This document shows, one piece after another, positions 1-6,275 of a stretch of 8,283 nt of DNA. The notes below the pieces were generated by a model. That model did no database searches and was not told where the DNA came from. It saw only the letters and a program-made list of their open reading frames with translations. This stretch comes from Deltaproteobacteria bacterium. Its GTDB lineage: Bacteria; Desulfobacterota; Syntrophia; Syntrophales; UBA5619. The DNA is taken from positions 1 through 8,283 of the forward strand of contig JAJFTY010000023.1 in NCBI GenBank assembly GCA_021372695.1, given 5' to 3'. Numbering within the stretch: position 1 is the stretch's first letter; every line of letters begins with the position of its first letter. A program made the translations under genes and the position numbers.

Positions 1-69
1 CTCGTGATAGGACTTGTAGATCTTCCGCCTCTGAAACGGGGTCAGGCGCGTGTTTTTGTGTATAACCAT
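1..69 (-). CDS. IS481-type transposase, N-terminal fragment
   Basis: This is the first 23 codons of a gene that runs off the left edge of the window. The visible start is MVIHKNTRLTPFQRRKIY, which matches the typical opening of IS481-type DDE transposases (an HKN-RLTP motif leading into a helix-turn-helix). The family cuts and joins DNA at the IS ends. An AAGGAGA ribosome-binding site lies about 6 nt upstream of the ATG on the minus strand. The catalytic domain is outside the window, so intactness cannot be judged. The family call rests on N-terminal resemblance only. Confidence 0.7.
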   Translation of the reverse strand, partial: MVIHKNTRLTPFQRRKIYKSYHE

Positions 70-141
70 CGGGGTCTCCTTCTGAGGTCGCTACCTCGTC
101 TGATTACCCCGAAAATGTAAACAACGCTAGCTTATCTCACA
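1..141 (-). mobile_element. Left end of an IS481-type insertion sequence (partial)
   Basis: Read on the minus strand, the element would begin at 141 with TGTGAGATAAGCTAGCG, and IS481-family ends typically start with TGT. The transposase ATG follows about 70 nt inside. The boundary is supported independently: homology between repeat copies A and B starts exactly at 142 and stops dead at 141. The other IS end and any target duplication are outside the window. Confidence 0.6.
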
Positions 142-328
142 TTTTAAGTGATCAAGTTTTAAGCAACAGCAAATCCCCCTTGCATCCCCCTTTTTCAAAG
201 GGGGACCGGGGGAGCATCCCGTCAGGGTGCGCTACCCTGTCCGGTTCCTTCCCTGCCGGGCCGCCCCGCAGCGCGGATAAGGGCGGCAAAGAGGGGGATT
301 TATTTTTTCATTCTCCGGCGGATGGCCA
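142..328 (+). repeat. Composite repeat, copy A (truncated on the left by the IS)
   Basis: Bases 142-322 match 1238-1418 (copy B) with about 5 mismatches in 181. Homology fades by 328. It contains two TTTTAAG heptamers (142-148, 157-163), the linker CAACAGC, and a 131-bp unit (171-301) that starts AAATCCCCCT and ends with its inverse AGGGGGATTT, like a MITE or a large REP-type element. Inside is a second hairpin with arms TCCCCCTT/AAGGGGGA. To the right, the minus strand still reads A-I-R-R-R-M-K-K-stop, the end of a PEP-CTERM-type gene with no gene body attached. Confidence 0.85.
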
Positions 329-340
329 TAATGCAGTTAT

Positions 341-374
341 GTTAGTTCGTTGGTTCCGTTAGTTCTATTAGTTC
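341..374 (+). repeat. 9-nt-period degenerate tandem repeat
   Basis: About four units follow the pattern TTAGTTCNN / TGGTTCCGT / TAGTTCTAT / TAGTTC. A closely similar array occurs at 5329-5402, where the string TTAGTTCTATTAGTTC recurs exactly. It lies between repeat copy A and the stop of the first sorting-signal gene. No coding role is apparent. Confidence 0.7.
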
Positions 375-402
375 AAAGAGGAACACACTAACGTTCGGGT
401 CA

Positions 403-1086
403 CTATTTCTTGAATCTACGCCGAATTGCCACGAGTCCGAGCAGCCCGCTTCCCAGCAGCCAAACTGCGGCGGGGATGGGGACGGGATTCAAATTCACGT
501 CGCCGACAGCGCCCGACAACCCACCCGGAATGCCCGCAAGGTGGGCTCCGACATGTGCTGCATTCGCAGTGTTGAGAAAATCGAAAGAGGCTGCGGTGAT
601 GCCAGTCCCGGTTATTGTGAACGTGATCGAATTGTCCAGGCCGAAGCGGCCGTTATCCTGCTGGCCCCCAGCCGTCGGAAAGCTGAGCAGAACATCAAAG
701 CCGCCTCCCAAAGTGCCACTGCCGACCATGCCCTGTGCATCTTGTGTCGTATTGGCAATCGTGACAGTCCCGATAACTCCGCTTGAAGCCGACCGTGAAA
801 TACTCAGTGAACTGGGAACGATCGTCGGGTCGACATTAAATGCCACTTCCTGAAAGTAGTATGGGTATGTGGGGTCTGCGGGGTTCGTCGAGAAATTGGA
901 ACTCAATGTCAGTGTCACCGTGCCAGTTGCGACGGTCTGGAAGTCTGCTGTAAGCCAGGAGCTGCCTTCGGGTTGAACTCCGTTAATGAGATATGTCAGA
1001 TCGTACAGCGAAGCCTTCGCCTCACCCGCCGCCAAACCGGAAATCATAAAAAGCGCAGCGATGAGTAACACCATTTTTTTCTTCAT
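403..1086 (-). CDS. Secreted protein with VPIPA-type (PEP-CTERM) sorting signal
   Basis: The 227-residue protein opens with a Sec signal peptide (MKKK, a hydrophobic run at about 5-20, likely cleavage after AKA at 25). A Ser/Thr/Gly-rich, cysteine-free body of about 170 residues looks all-beta. The C terminus has the three-part sorting signal: V-P-I-P-A at 202-206, a hydrophobic helix at 207-220, and the basic tail RRRFKK. Proteins of this class are exported and then cut and anchored or released by an exosortase, usually in organisms making extracellular polysaccharide. None is encoded here. The start is supported by an AGGGAGA site 6 nt upstream. The body was not recognised, so the molecular function is unknown. 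The 63-bp DNA encoding the sorting signal is nearly identical to that of the next gene, although the bodies are unrelated. Confidence 0.9.
   Translation of the reverse strand: MKKKMVLLIAALFMISGLAAGEAKASLYDLTYLINGVQPEGSSWLTADFQTVATGTVTLTLSSNFSTNPADPTYPYYFQEVAFNVDPTIVPSSLSISRSASSGVIGTVTIANTTQDAQGMVGSGTLGGGFDVLLSFPTAGGQQDNGRFGLDNSITFTITGTGITAASFDFLNTANAAHVGAHLAGIPGGLSGAVGDVNLNPVPIPAAVWLLGSGLLGLVAIRRRFKK
428..490 (-). repeat. Sorting-signal coding module, copy 1
   Basis: This 63-bp stretch encodes the VPIPA motif and following helix of the first secreted protein. It matches 1421-1483 with 4 mismatches, including an uninterrupted identical run of 41 bp. Flanking coding sequence on the N-terminal side is not similar. 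Confidence 0.8.
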
Positions 1087-1201
1087 GCCGTATCTCCCTT
1101 ATCGATCTTTATTCTTGTATTCTTTTTACTTCCTCGTCCGGCGGCATCGCGCCACAAGGCCGATCAGGCCAGAGCCCGGAAGCCGGTCCGCTGTCGCCGA
1201 G

Positions 1202-1217
1202 AGCGAGTTTTAAGCCA
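1202..1217 (-). promoter_or_regulatory. Weak candidate sigma-54 promoter for the first VPIPA gene
   Basis: The minus strand reads TGGCTTAAAACTCGCT, with GG and GC exactly 10 nt apart as sigma-54 requires (consensus TGGCAC-N5-TTGCW). The remaining positions are poor matches. It lies about 115 nt upstream of the ATG at 1086. It overlaps a TTTTAAG heptamer, so part of the match could be repeat-derived coincidence. Confidence 0.3.
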
Positions 1218-1424
1218 CCACTGCGTGGAGTTTTAAGTTTTAAGTGATCATGTTTTAAGCAACAGCAAATCCCCCTTGCATCCCCCTTTTTCAAAGGGGG
1301 ACCGGGGGAGCATCTCGTCAGGGTGCGCGACCCTGTCCGGTTTCTACCCTGCCGGGCCGCCCCGCAGCGCGGATAAGGGCGGCAAAGAGGGGGATTTATT
1401 TTTTCATTCTCCGGCGGAAAGCCA
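1208..1424 (+). repeat. Composite repeat, copy B (most complete)
   Basis: This copy shows the full architecture. A TTTTAAG heptamer (1208-1214) is followed by a small hairpin CCAC-TGC-GTGG and two abutting heptamers (1231-1244). Then come an 8-nt spacer TGATCATG, a third array heptamer (1253-1259), CAACAGC, and the 131-bp unit with AAATCCCCC / GGGGGATTT ends (1267-1397). The part from 1238 matches copy A. The right end overlaps the next gene: the stop codon and the RRRMKK codons on the minus strand lie within the shared repeat sequence. Confidence 0.85.
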
Positions 1425-2064
1425 CCAGGCCAAGCAGCCCGCTTCCCAGCAGCCAAACTGCGGCGGGGATGGGAACGGGATTCGGAACAACAAAGTCCTG
1501 ATTGGCTGCATTCATGGCGAGCGAATATCCGGACTGATCGAAACCAGCCCCCATGCCTGCCAGTGCGGCCTGATATATCGTAGACGCATTTGTCACTAAA
1601 GAGGGAGTTGGACTGGCAAGAGGGTCTGGACTAATGAGTCGAAAGACATCAGCTGTCAGGCTATATGCGTTCCCGATCTGGTAATCCCACGTCAATTCCC
1701 AGACAGCGATCTGCGCCGCCGCAGCCATCGCGCCTGTGTATCCCTGGCTAATAATCCAAGCGGCAGCTTCGTATCCCGAGCCTTCGGCGATGGGTTGCAG
1801 GTCATACGCTGCGGTCGTGCCTGTACTTATCCCTTGCGGCTCGGCACAGTATGCAGTGTAATTCTGTGTACCCGTGAGGTCGGGATACTGAATGGTGTAA
1901 CCGCCGGCCTGCGTGCCCACGCTACCCGTTCCGGGAACATAAATCGTGACGTCGGTCGGATCCGACACGCCCACATATTTCAAAGATACTGTGTCTGCTG
2001 ACGCCATACCGGCTGCAAACACAACCGTAAAAATTACCATCATGCCAAGAACTCGTTTCATCAT
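1396..2064 (-). CDS. VPIPA-CTERM surface protein with thioester-like Cys/Gln motif
   Basis: The 222-residue protein has a signal peptide (MMKRVLGMMV..., cleavage after ASA at 23), a mature domain of about 170 residues, and the sorting signal: V-P-I-P-A at 197-201, a hydrophobic helix at 202-215, and a basic tail RRRMKK. The mature domain has a single Cys73 in NYTAYCAEPQ and Gln118 in AAAQIAVWELTWD. This spacing and the Q-x-A-x-W pattern resemble thioester-forming surface domains (TQXA/Cys-Gln family), in which the side chains cross-link and can bind host or partner surfaces covalently. That role is inferred. The start at 2064 is chosen because AAAGGA (2072-2077) lies 7 nt upstream and a signal peptide begins at once; an upstream start at 2118 would add an unlikely 18-residue leader. 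The last seven codons lie in repeat copy B. Confidence 0.85.
   Translation of the reverse strand: MMKRVLGMMVIFTVVFAAGMASADTVSLKYVGVSDPTDVTIYVPGTGSVGTQAGGYTIQYPDLTGTQNYTAYCAEPQGISTGTTAAYDLQPIAEGSGYEAAAWIISQGYTGAMAAAAQIAVWELTWDYQIGNAYSLTADVFRLISPDPLASPTPSLVTNASTIYQAALAGMGAGFDQSGYSLAMNAANQDFVVPNPVPIPAAVWLLGSGLLGLVAFRRRMKK
1421..1483 (-). repeat. Sorting-signal coding module, copy 2
   Basis: This is the partner of 428-490 (59 of 63 bases identical). It encodes the VPIPA motif and helix of the second secreted protein and abuts the right end of repeat copy B. Confidence 0.8.
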
Positions 2065-2295
2065 CTTCACGTCCTTTCTCGTCTTCGGGAAAAATAAAAC
2101 ACGCTTTAAAACCTGCAAACCCCTTTCACAGGGATCTGCACCTTGAATCTTCTCCGCCTATTTTTCCTTGCCTGCTTCTGCCTGATGCTTGTGTTGTTGA
2201 ATTGACTCCCCCCGTCATACCCATCCTGTCATGCTGCAAAAAAACAAGATAAAGGACATCCCTCGTCCTCGATAGATGGATAGACAAGATAGTAT

Positions 2296-2311
2296 ATCAA
2301 CATGCGTGCCA
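2296..2311 (-). promoter_or_regulatory. Candidate sigma-54 promoter upstream of the thioester-type VPIPA gene
   Basis: The minus strand reads TGGCAC-GCATG-TTGAT. The -24 element is a perfect match to TGGCAC and the 5-nt spacer is correct. The -12 element has TTGAT where TTGCW is usual, so the conserved C is missing. The predicted transcript would start near 2285 and run into the gene at 2064. A sigma-54 activator gene ends about 210 bp upstream. Confidence 0.55.
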
Positions 2312-2405
2312 GCAGGGGGCCGTTCAAAGATATTAAGTATCTGTTTGATTATATGTATGATTTGACGAAGTCGGGGACTCAGGGAAGGGCATCAATCGGA
2401 GATCA

Positions 2406-2444
2406 ACCCGTCATATTTGACGGCTTCCGCACCATGTGACGGGT
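2406..2444. promoter_or_regulatory. TGACGG inverted repeats, possible activator binding site
   Basis: ACCCGTCA (2406-2413) pairs with TGACGGC (2418-2424) across a 4-nt loop and also with a perfect inverse TGACGGGT (2437-2444). Relative to the predicted sigma-54 start near 2285 they lie at about -120 to -160, the usual place for enhancer sites of sigma-54 activators. The inner pair could instead be a weak hairpin at the 3' end of the activator transcript, but no T-run follows it on the minus strand. Confidence 0.4.
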
Positions 2445-2521
2445 GTTGCGGTTGAGGCTTCTGTGCAACCTGAGACGGGTGGCCTGTTTATAACATGTTG
2501 CGTGGCAGGACGGCGAAATTT

Positions 2522-5089
2522 TCAGGCATGATGCGAGGGGAGTTTCGGCCTCTTGATGCCGAGTTTTCTCATCCGGGCCCTCATGGTGCTCGGGTTCAAT
2601 CCAAGGAGCCGGGCGGCTCCCTTGTCGCCCTCTATTCTCCATCCGGCTTTGTGGAGTGTCTTCAGGATGTGCTCCCGTTCTATATCGACAAGATCTTTTG
2701 TTTCCCGTGCCTCCATGTCCTGGGTGACGTTCTCCCGGTCAGGGCCAACCGGCTGGACTTCGATTTGTTCGGCAATCCGGAGATCGGGGCCATCGCTCAG
2801 GATGACCGCCCGTTCAATGACATTCATCAACTCCCGCACATTCCCCGGCCAGTCGTAATTTGCGAGGATCTTCATGGTATTTTCAGGGATCTTTCGAATG
2901 GCTTTACCGTGGCGTTTGCAGAATCTGTCGGCATAATATTGCGCGAGCGCAGGGATATCCTCCCTTCTCTGCCTGAGCGGCGGGATGTTTACAGGAAAGA
3001 CATTGAGCCGGTAGAAGAGATCCTTTCTGAACCGGCTTTTTCGGGTCTCTTCCTCGAGATGCCGATTGGTGGAGGTGATGATCCGGACGTCCACTTTCAC
3101 GGTACGGGGGCTGCCCAGACGCTCGAACTCCCCGTCCTCGATGACCTTGAGCAGCTTTGCCTGCAGTTCGAGCGGGAGTTCGCCGATTTCATCCAGGAAA
3201 ATCGTGCCGCCGTTCGCCAGTTCGAAGCGGCCGATCTGCCTTGCCGTCGAACCGGTGAAGGCGCCCTTTTCCCTGCCGAAGAGTTCGCTTTCGATCAGGT
3301 TCGGGGGCAGCCCGGCGCAGTTTACGTTCACGAAGGGTTTATCCCGGCGGTCACTGGCTTCATGGAGAGCGCAGGCAAACAAACCCTTCCCGGTGCCTGT
3401 CTCCCCGGTCAGGAGCACCGTCGTCCGGGTCGGCGCGACCTGCCGTATTCTGTTCATGACACGTTTTATCGGAGCGCTGGCGCCGATGATCCTGGTAAAC
3501 CCCTCTTTCAGGGTTATCTCTTTGCGGAGGTAGATGTTCTCGGCCTCCAGTAGCTCCTTCAACTGATTGATCTCGTCGAAGGCCTTTTTCAGCGCCTCTT
3601 CTCCCCGTATGCGGTCGGTGATGTCCTGGACCGTTCCAATCATGCGCACCGGCCTGTGTTCCTGATCGAAGATGACCTCGCCCCGCTCATGAACGACACG
3701 CTCGGCGCCATCCGGGCAAACCACCCTGTGCTCGATGGAATAGGTCACGTCGGGATCGGCCAGGGACTTCTTCACGGCCTCTTTCACCCCCTGGCGATCA
3801 TCGGGATGGACAGCGGCCAGAAACGCCTCGTAGGTTGCGGCGAACTCCCGGGGGCGGCGGCCGAAAAGTCGAAAGACCTCGTCAGACCACTGAAGATCCC
3901 CGGTGCCGACATCCCACTCCCAGCTGCCGAGGCGGGCAATACGTTGCGCCTCGGTCAGCCGCCGCTCGTGCCTCCGCAGCGCTTCCTGGGCACGCCAGTG
4001 AATCAGGACCTTGGCGAAGCTCTCGCCGAGGACGCGCAATCGGCGCATGTGTGCAACGGGCCACTTGTGTCCACTGTGGGGGCTCGACAGGGAGATCAGG
4101 TGTGTCACCTGCTCACTGACGCGCAGCGGCAGCACGAAGAGGGCGTGGGTTCTCTCCTGCTCCCAGGAAGTGCGATCCACACAGGCCTCGGGCGGGAGAT
4201 CGTCAAGCGATGAAAAGATCACCGGCTCTGCCTGCTCGACGAGCCGATGATAGGCCCAGGGATGACCGGGGGCCATATTTATTTTCATCAACCCGGGTCG
4301 CTCCTCCGCCGTATAGTTTGAAATCACAAAATGGATTTGCCTGCGGTCCGCCCGAACCTCGAGGATGCCGCAATGACCGGCGCCGAAAAACCGGCAGATC
4401 TGGTTGAGCGCCTGAATAATCTCCGCGTCCACCCGTTCGAGAGGTACCTTTATGGATCGGGCAGAAAGCTCCGAGATCAGATCTTCAAACCTGAGGCGCT
4501 CCTCCAGTGCTTCCCTGCTTTTTTCCAACTCGGCGGTCCGTTCGGCGATTATCTTCTCAGCATGGTCGCGGTAGACCTGGAGCTCCGCCAGAAGATCGTC
4601 GCGCTCGCCCAGTTCGATGAGGGTGCGCAGGTCCTTCTCGATGAACTCCCGGAATTCGGACAGCAGCGCCTGGAACCGGGTGGCATGCTCATTGTCCTTC
4701 CGGTCGAATATGCAAATGGTGCCGAAGATCTCGTTGTCCGGCCATGAAATGGGATATCCGTGAAAGTAGGTCAGCCCGAGACCGACCCCCGGCGAGTGCC
4801 TCCATTCGGGTTCGTTCGAGCCATCGGTGACCAGCAGAGGCGTTCGTTCCCTGATCACTTTTTCGCAGAACAGGTTCGTATCGAATTGCAGGCGTGCGCC
4901 TCTCTGAAAAGGATTTCCCTCGGTTGCGCTCGAGAGAAACACCTCGATCTGGGTGAGGTCGACCCTCATGATGACCGCTGCGGGCACACCTAAAATCCCG
5001 GACAGCAGGTTGACAAACCGCTGCCATCGGGTCTGCATCTCTTCGGGGACATCAGGCTTGATTGCTGCCCTTTCGGCCAGGTCGCTCAT
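2522..5089 (-). CDS. Sigma-54-dependent transcriptional activator (GAF-GAF-PAS-AAA+-HTH, FhlA-like)
   Basis: The 855-residue protein is a cytoplasmic enhancer-binding protein that remodels sigma-54 RNA polymerase using ATP. Domains in order: GAF at about 20-160, a coiled coil at about 160-205, a second GAF at about 205-365, PAS at about 380-495 ([14 protein letters not shown] through GTVQDITD), a short coil, AAA+ at about 530-770, and a Fis-type HTH at about 800-845. Visible motifs are Walker A GETGTGKG (562-569), the sigma-54 loop as GAFTGS (609-614), Walker B TIFLDE (629-634) and FRKDLFYRL with arginine-finger candidates R688 and R694. There is no receiver domain, so control is probably by ligand or redox sensing in the GAF/PAS part; the signal is unknown. 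I chose the ATG at 5089; a GTG at 5101 overlaps its own GGAG site. A candidate sigma-54 target promoter lies just downstream on the same strand. Confidence 0.93.
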   Translation of the reverse strand: MSDLAERAAIKPDVPEEMQTRWQRFVNLLSGILGVPAAVIMRVDLTQIEVFLSSATEGNPFQRGARLQFDTNLFCEKVIRERTPLLVTDGSNEPEWRHSPGVGLGLTYFHGYPISWPDNEIFGTICIFDRKDNEHATRFQALLSEFREFIEKDLRTLIELGERDDLLAELQVYRDHAEKIIAERTAELEKSREALEERLRFEDLISELSARSIKVPLERVDAEIIQALNQICRFFGAGHCGILEVRADRRQIHFVISNYTAEERPGLMKINMAPGHPWAYHRLVEQAEPVIFSSLDDLPPEACVDRTSWEQERTHALFVLPLRVSEQVTHLISLSSPHSGHKWPVAHMRRLRVLGESFAKVLIHWRAQEALRRHERRLTEAQRIARLGSWEWDVGTGDLQWSDEVFRLFGRRPREFAATYEAFLAAVHPDDRQGVKEAVKKSLADPDVTYSIEHRVVCPDGAERVVHERGEVIFDQEHRPVRMIGTVQDITDRIRGEEALKKAFDEINQLKELLEAENIYLRKEITLKEGFTRIIGASAPIKRVMNRIRQVAPTRTTVLLTGETGTGKGLFACALHEASDRRDKPFVNVNCAGLPPNLIESELFGREKGAFTGSTARQIGRFELANGGTIFLDEIGELPLELQAKLLKVIEDGEFERLGSPRTVKVDVRIITSTNRHLEEETRKSRFRKDLFYRLNVFPVNIPPLRQRREDIPALAQYYADRFCKRHGKAIRKIPENTMKILANYDWPGNVRELMNVIERAVILSDGPDLRIAEQIEVQPVGPDRENVTQDMEARETKDLVDIEREHILKTLHKAGWRIEGDKGAARLLGLNPSTMRARMRKLGIKRPKLPSHHA

Positions 5090-5148
5090 ATTCAGTCCCA
5101 CTCCAAATTGCCCGAAAACGAAAGGGGGATCTGTCAGACGAGAGGCGT

Positions 5149-5163
5149 CCCGGCAAAGCCGGG
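5149..5163. other. GC-rich hairpin
   Basis: CCCGGC and GCCGGG form a perfect 6-bp stem with an AAA loop, 60 nt upstream of the activator start. There is no U-tract on either strand, so it is not a normal intrinsic terminator. It may be a dispersed repeat or a leader structure. Confidence 0.4.
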
Positions 5164-5328
5164 GTCAGCGCAAATCTTGTGACGACAGCGCCGAACGCCA
5201 GCGTAAATGAATTTTCGCATAAAACGTGCTGGAGGAGATCGGTTCTTTTTTTAGCAAAATTTCGTCTGTTAATCAATGAACAATAAGCGGCAAGGACACC
5301 TTCGGGGAGCTTTAAGTATCAAATACAG

Positions 5329-5402
5329 TTCCGTTGGTTCAGTTAGTTCTATTAGTTCGGGAAAAGAAAGACAGTTCCATTGATTCAATTTGTTCGTGGT
5401 TC
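5329..5402 (+). repeat. Two 9-nt-period degenerate arrays
   Basis: 5329-5358 reads TTCCGTTGG / TTCAGTTAG / TTCTATTAG / TTC. After a 16-nt gap, 5375-5402 reads TTCCATTGA / TTCAATTTG / TTCGTGGTTC. The first array closely matches 341-374. The unit is roughly TTCNNTTNG. Reading one strand gives a repeating Glu-Leu-Thr/Ile tripeptide pattern, but there is no start or ribosome-binding site, so I do not call a gene. Confidence 0.7.
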
Positions 5403-5483
5403 GGCGCCACCACTGGCGAGTTCGCATGCAACGGTTATCTGAGCAACAGCCCGTCAAGACTCTGTTTTCATGATGGAATTATG

Positions 5484-5512
5484 TTGAGCTTCGCTCCGTC
5501 TTTTGATATCAA
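5484..5512 (+). promoter_or_regulatory. Candidate sigma-70 promoter for the lipoprotein
   Basis: A -35-like TTGAGC and a -10-like TATCAA are separated by exactly 17 nt. Each matches 4 of 6 consensus positions. The predicted start near 5519 would give a leader of about 80 nt before the ATG at 5601. Confidence 0.35.
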
Positions 5513-5587
5513 ATAAAGAATTCAAGTCTCAGAAAGCAACGTGCCGATGTGCATGATGGATCATAACCTGAAAGTCCACTTTCCTAT

Positions 5588-5594
5588 GGGAGGA
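5588..5594 (+). promoter_or_regulatory. Ribosome-binding site that fixes the lipoprotein start
   Basis: GGGAGGA lies 6 nt before the ATG at 5601. It supports this start over the upstream in-frame ATG at 5541, which has no such site and would place a polar 20-residue leader ahead of the signal peptide. Confidence 0.8.
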
Positions 5595-5600
5595 ACCCTG

Positions 5601-6200
5601 ATGAAGTCGAAAAAGTACCTGCTGTTCACTCTCGTTGCTGCAATCTGCCTCTTTCTGACTGCCTGTACGTCCAGCAAAGAGCCGGCAACGGCGGCCATCA
5701 AGGCGGCCGAAGATGCTCTCGCTGCCTCCAGGGCCGAGGCGGTGAAGTTCGTGCCCGATCAGGTGAAGAGCGTGGAAGACGCCATCAAGGCCGCGAAAGC
5801 GAGCTTCGAAAAGGGTAATTTCGACGAGGCGCTCAACACGGCAAAGACCATCCCCGACAAGGTGAAGGAAATAAACGCTGCCGTTGCGGCCAGAAAGGAA
5901 AATCTGGCCAAGAACTGGGCGGATATCAGCGGCGGGATTCCTGGAATGCTTGAAGCCATAAGAAGCAGGCTCGACACCCTGAAAGCGGGCAGGAGTCTGC
6001 CCAGAACCCTGGACAAGTCCAAGCTTGAAAGTGCCGAGAAGCACTATGAGATAGCCGTCACGGTCTGGGATGTAGCGAAAAGCTTTTTTTCTGAAGGCAA
6101 ACTAGCTGATGCCATAGCCATGGCTGAGTCCGCAAAGGAAGACGCCGTGAAAGCGATGGAGCTCCTCGAACTGCAGATGCCTGCGGCAGCGACGAAGTGA
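5601..6200 (+). CDS. Helical lipoprotein with two similar hairpin units (DUF4398-like)
   Basis: The 199-residue protein has a lipoprotein signal peptide: MKSKK, a hydrophobic stretch at 6-19, and the lipobox L-T-A-C with Cys22 as the predicted lipidated residue. The mature part is rich in Ala, Lys and Glu and should be almost entirely alpha-helical. Two segments resemble each other: FEKGNFDEALNTAK at 69-82 and FSEGKLADAIAMAESAK at 163-179, each preceded by an Ala-rich helix. This pattern recalls DUF4398-type or TPR-like envelope lipoproteins, probably in the periplasm or on the outer membrane. The residue after Cys22 is Thr, so there is no inner-membrane Asp signal. The function is unknown. 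It is a single-gene unit with its own terminator immediately after the stop, convergent with the DUF362 gene. Confidence 0.85.
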   Translation: MKSKKYLLFTLVAAICLFLTACTSSKEPATAAIKAAEDALAASRAEAVKFVPDQVKSVEDAIKAAKASFEKGNFDEALNTAKTIPDKVKEINAAVAARKENLAKNWADISGGIPGMLEAIRSRLDTLKAGRSLPRTLDKSKLESAEKHYEIAVTVWDVAKSFFSEGKLADAIAMAESAKEDAVKAMELLELQMPAAATK

Positions 6201-6203
6201 GTT

Positions 6204-6234
6204 CGCCGCAATGCGGCGGGTTTTAGGTTTTACG
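6204..6234 (+). terminator. Intrinsic terminator of the lipoprotein gene
   Basis: A perfect 6-bp stem CGCCGC/GCGGCG with an AAT loop begins 4 nt after the TGA and is followed by GGTTTTAGGTTTT. The T-tract coincides with degenerate heptamers of repeat copy C, so the repeat may serve as part of the terminator. Confidence 0.65.
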
Positions 6235-6275
6235 ATTTAGGCAACATCAAATCCCCCTTCATCCCCCTTTATAAA
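6219..6275 (+). repeat. Composite repeat, copy C (truncated and degenerate)
   Basis: Three abutting degenerate heptamers (TTTTAGG, TTTTACG, ATTTAGG; 6221-6241) are followed by CAACATC and AAATCCCCCTTCATCCCCCTTT. This is the same order as copy B but without the 8-nt spacer. The similarity stops in the centre of the inner hairpin, near 6275, so the right two thirds of the element are missing. Confidence 0.75.

Larger units (their letters stand above)
2065..2521. other. Non-coding regulatory gap between activator and VPIPA gene
   Basis: No credible gene is seen in these 457 bases. The region is AT-richer than its neighbours around 2220-2390. It holds the candidate sigma-54 promoter (2296-2311), the TGACGG dyad (2406-2444), and a small near-palindrome AGATATTAAGTATCT close to 2328-2342. 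If the promoter is used, the leader of the VPIPA gene would be about 220 nt long, room for RNA-level control, but I recognise no riboswitch. Confidence 0.6.
5090..5600. other. Non-coding gap between divergent activator and lipoprotein genes
   Basis: No convincing gene lies in this 511-base divergent intergenic region. It contains a GC hairpin CCCGGC-AAA-GCCGGG (5149-5163) without a T-run, a longer interrupted inverted repeat with CCAGCGT / ACGTGCTGG arms near 5198-5232, two 9-nt-period arrays (5329-5402), and a possible sigma-70 promoter for the lipoprotein. I could not identify a clear promoter for the activator. Confidence 0.55.

Noticed and set aside
180..362. 60-codon plus-strand open frame, with a near-identical relative at 1276-1599
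   Set aside because: Both start inside the AAATCCCCC repeat and their shared peptide is just the translated repeat. There is no ribosome-binding site.
341..374. CRISPR array
   Set aside because: Units are 9 nt and degenerate with no spacers of uniform length, and no cas genes are present.
2065..2118. Longer start for the second VPIPA gene (first residues MQVLKRV)
   Set aside because: It would put 18 extra residues before a clean signal peptide, and the AAAGGA site is correctly spaced only for the ATG at 2064.
2495..3553. 352-codon open frame on the plus strand opposite the activator gene
   Set aside because: It lies antisense to the AAA+ and HTH coding region. It has no ribosome-binding site or recognisable domain, and is explained by the codon bias of the real gene.
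5090..5101. GTG start for the activator
   Set aside because: The only GGAG nearby overlaps the GTG itself, whereas the ATG at 5089 has GGGA or GGAG at usable distance. The difference is only four residues.
5317..5515. Direct repeat TATCAAATA (5317-5325 and 5507-5515) as a target-site duplication of a lost mobile element
   Set aside because: The 190 bp between them have no inverted ends or transposase remnant. A 9-bp AT-rich match can be chance, and the right copy overlaps a possible -10 box.
5541..5600. Upstream start for the lipoprotein
   Set aside because: It would bury the signal peptide behind 20 polar residues. The GGGAGGA at 5588-5594 clearly serves the ATG at 5601.
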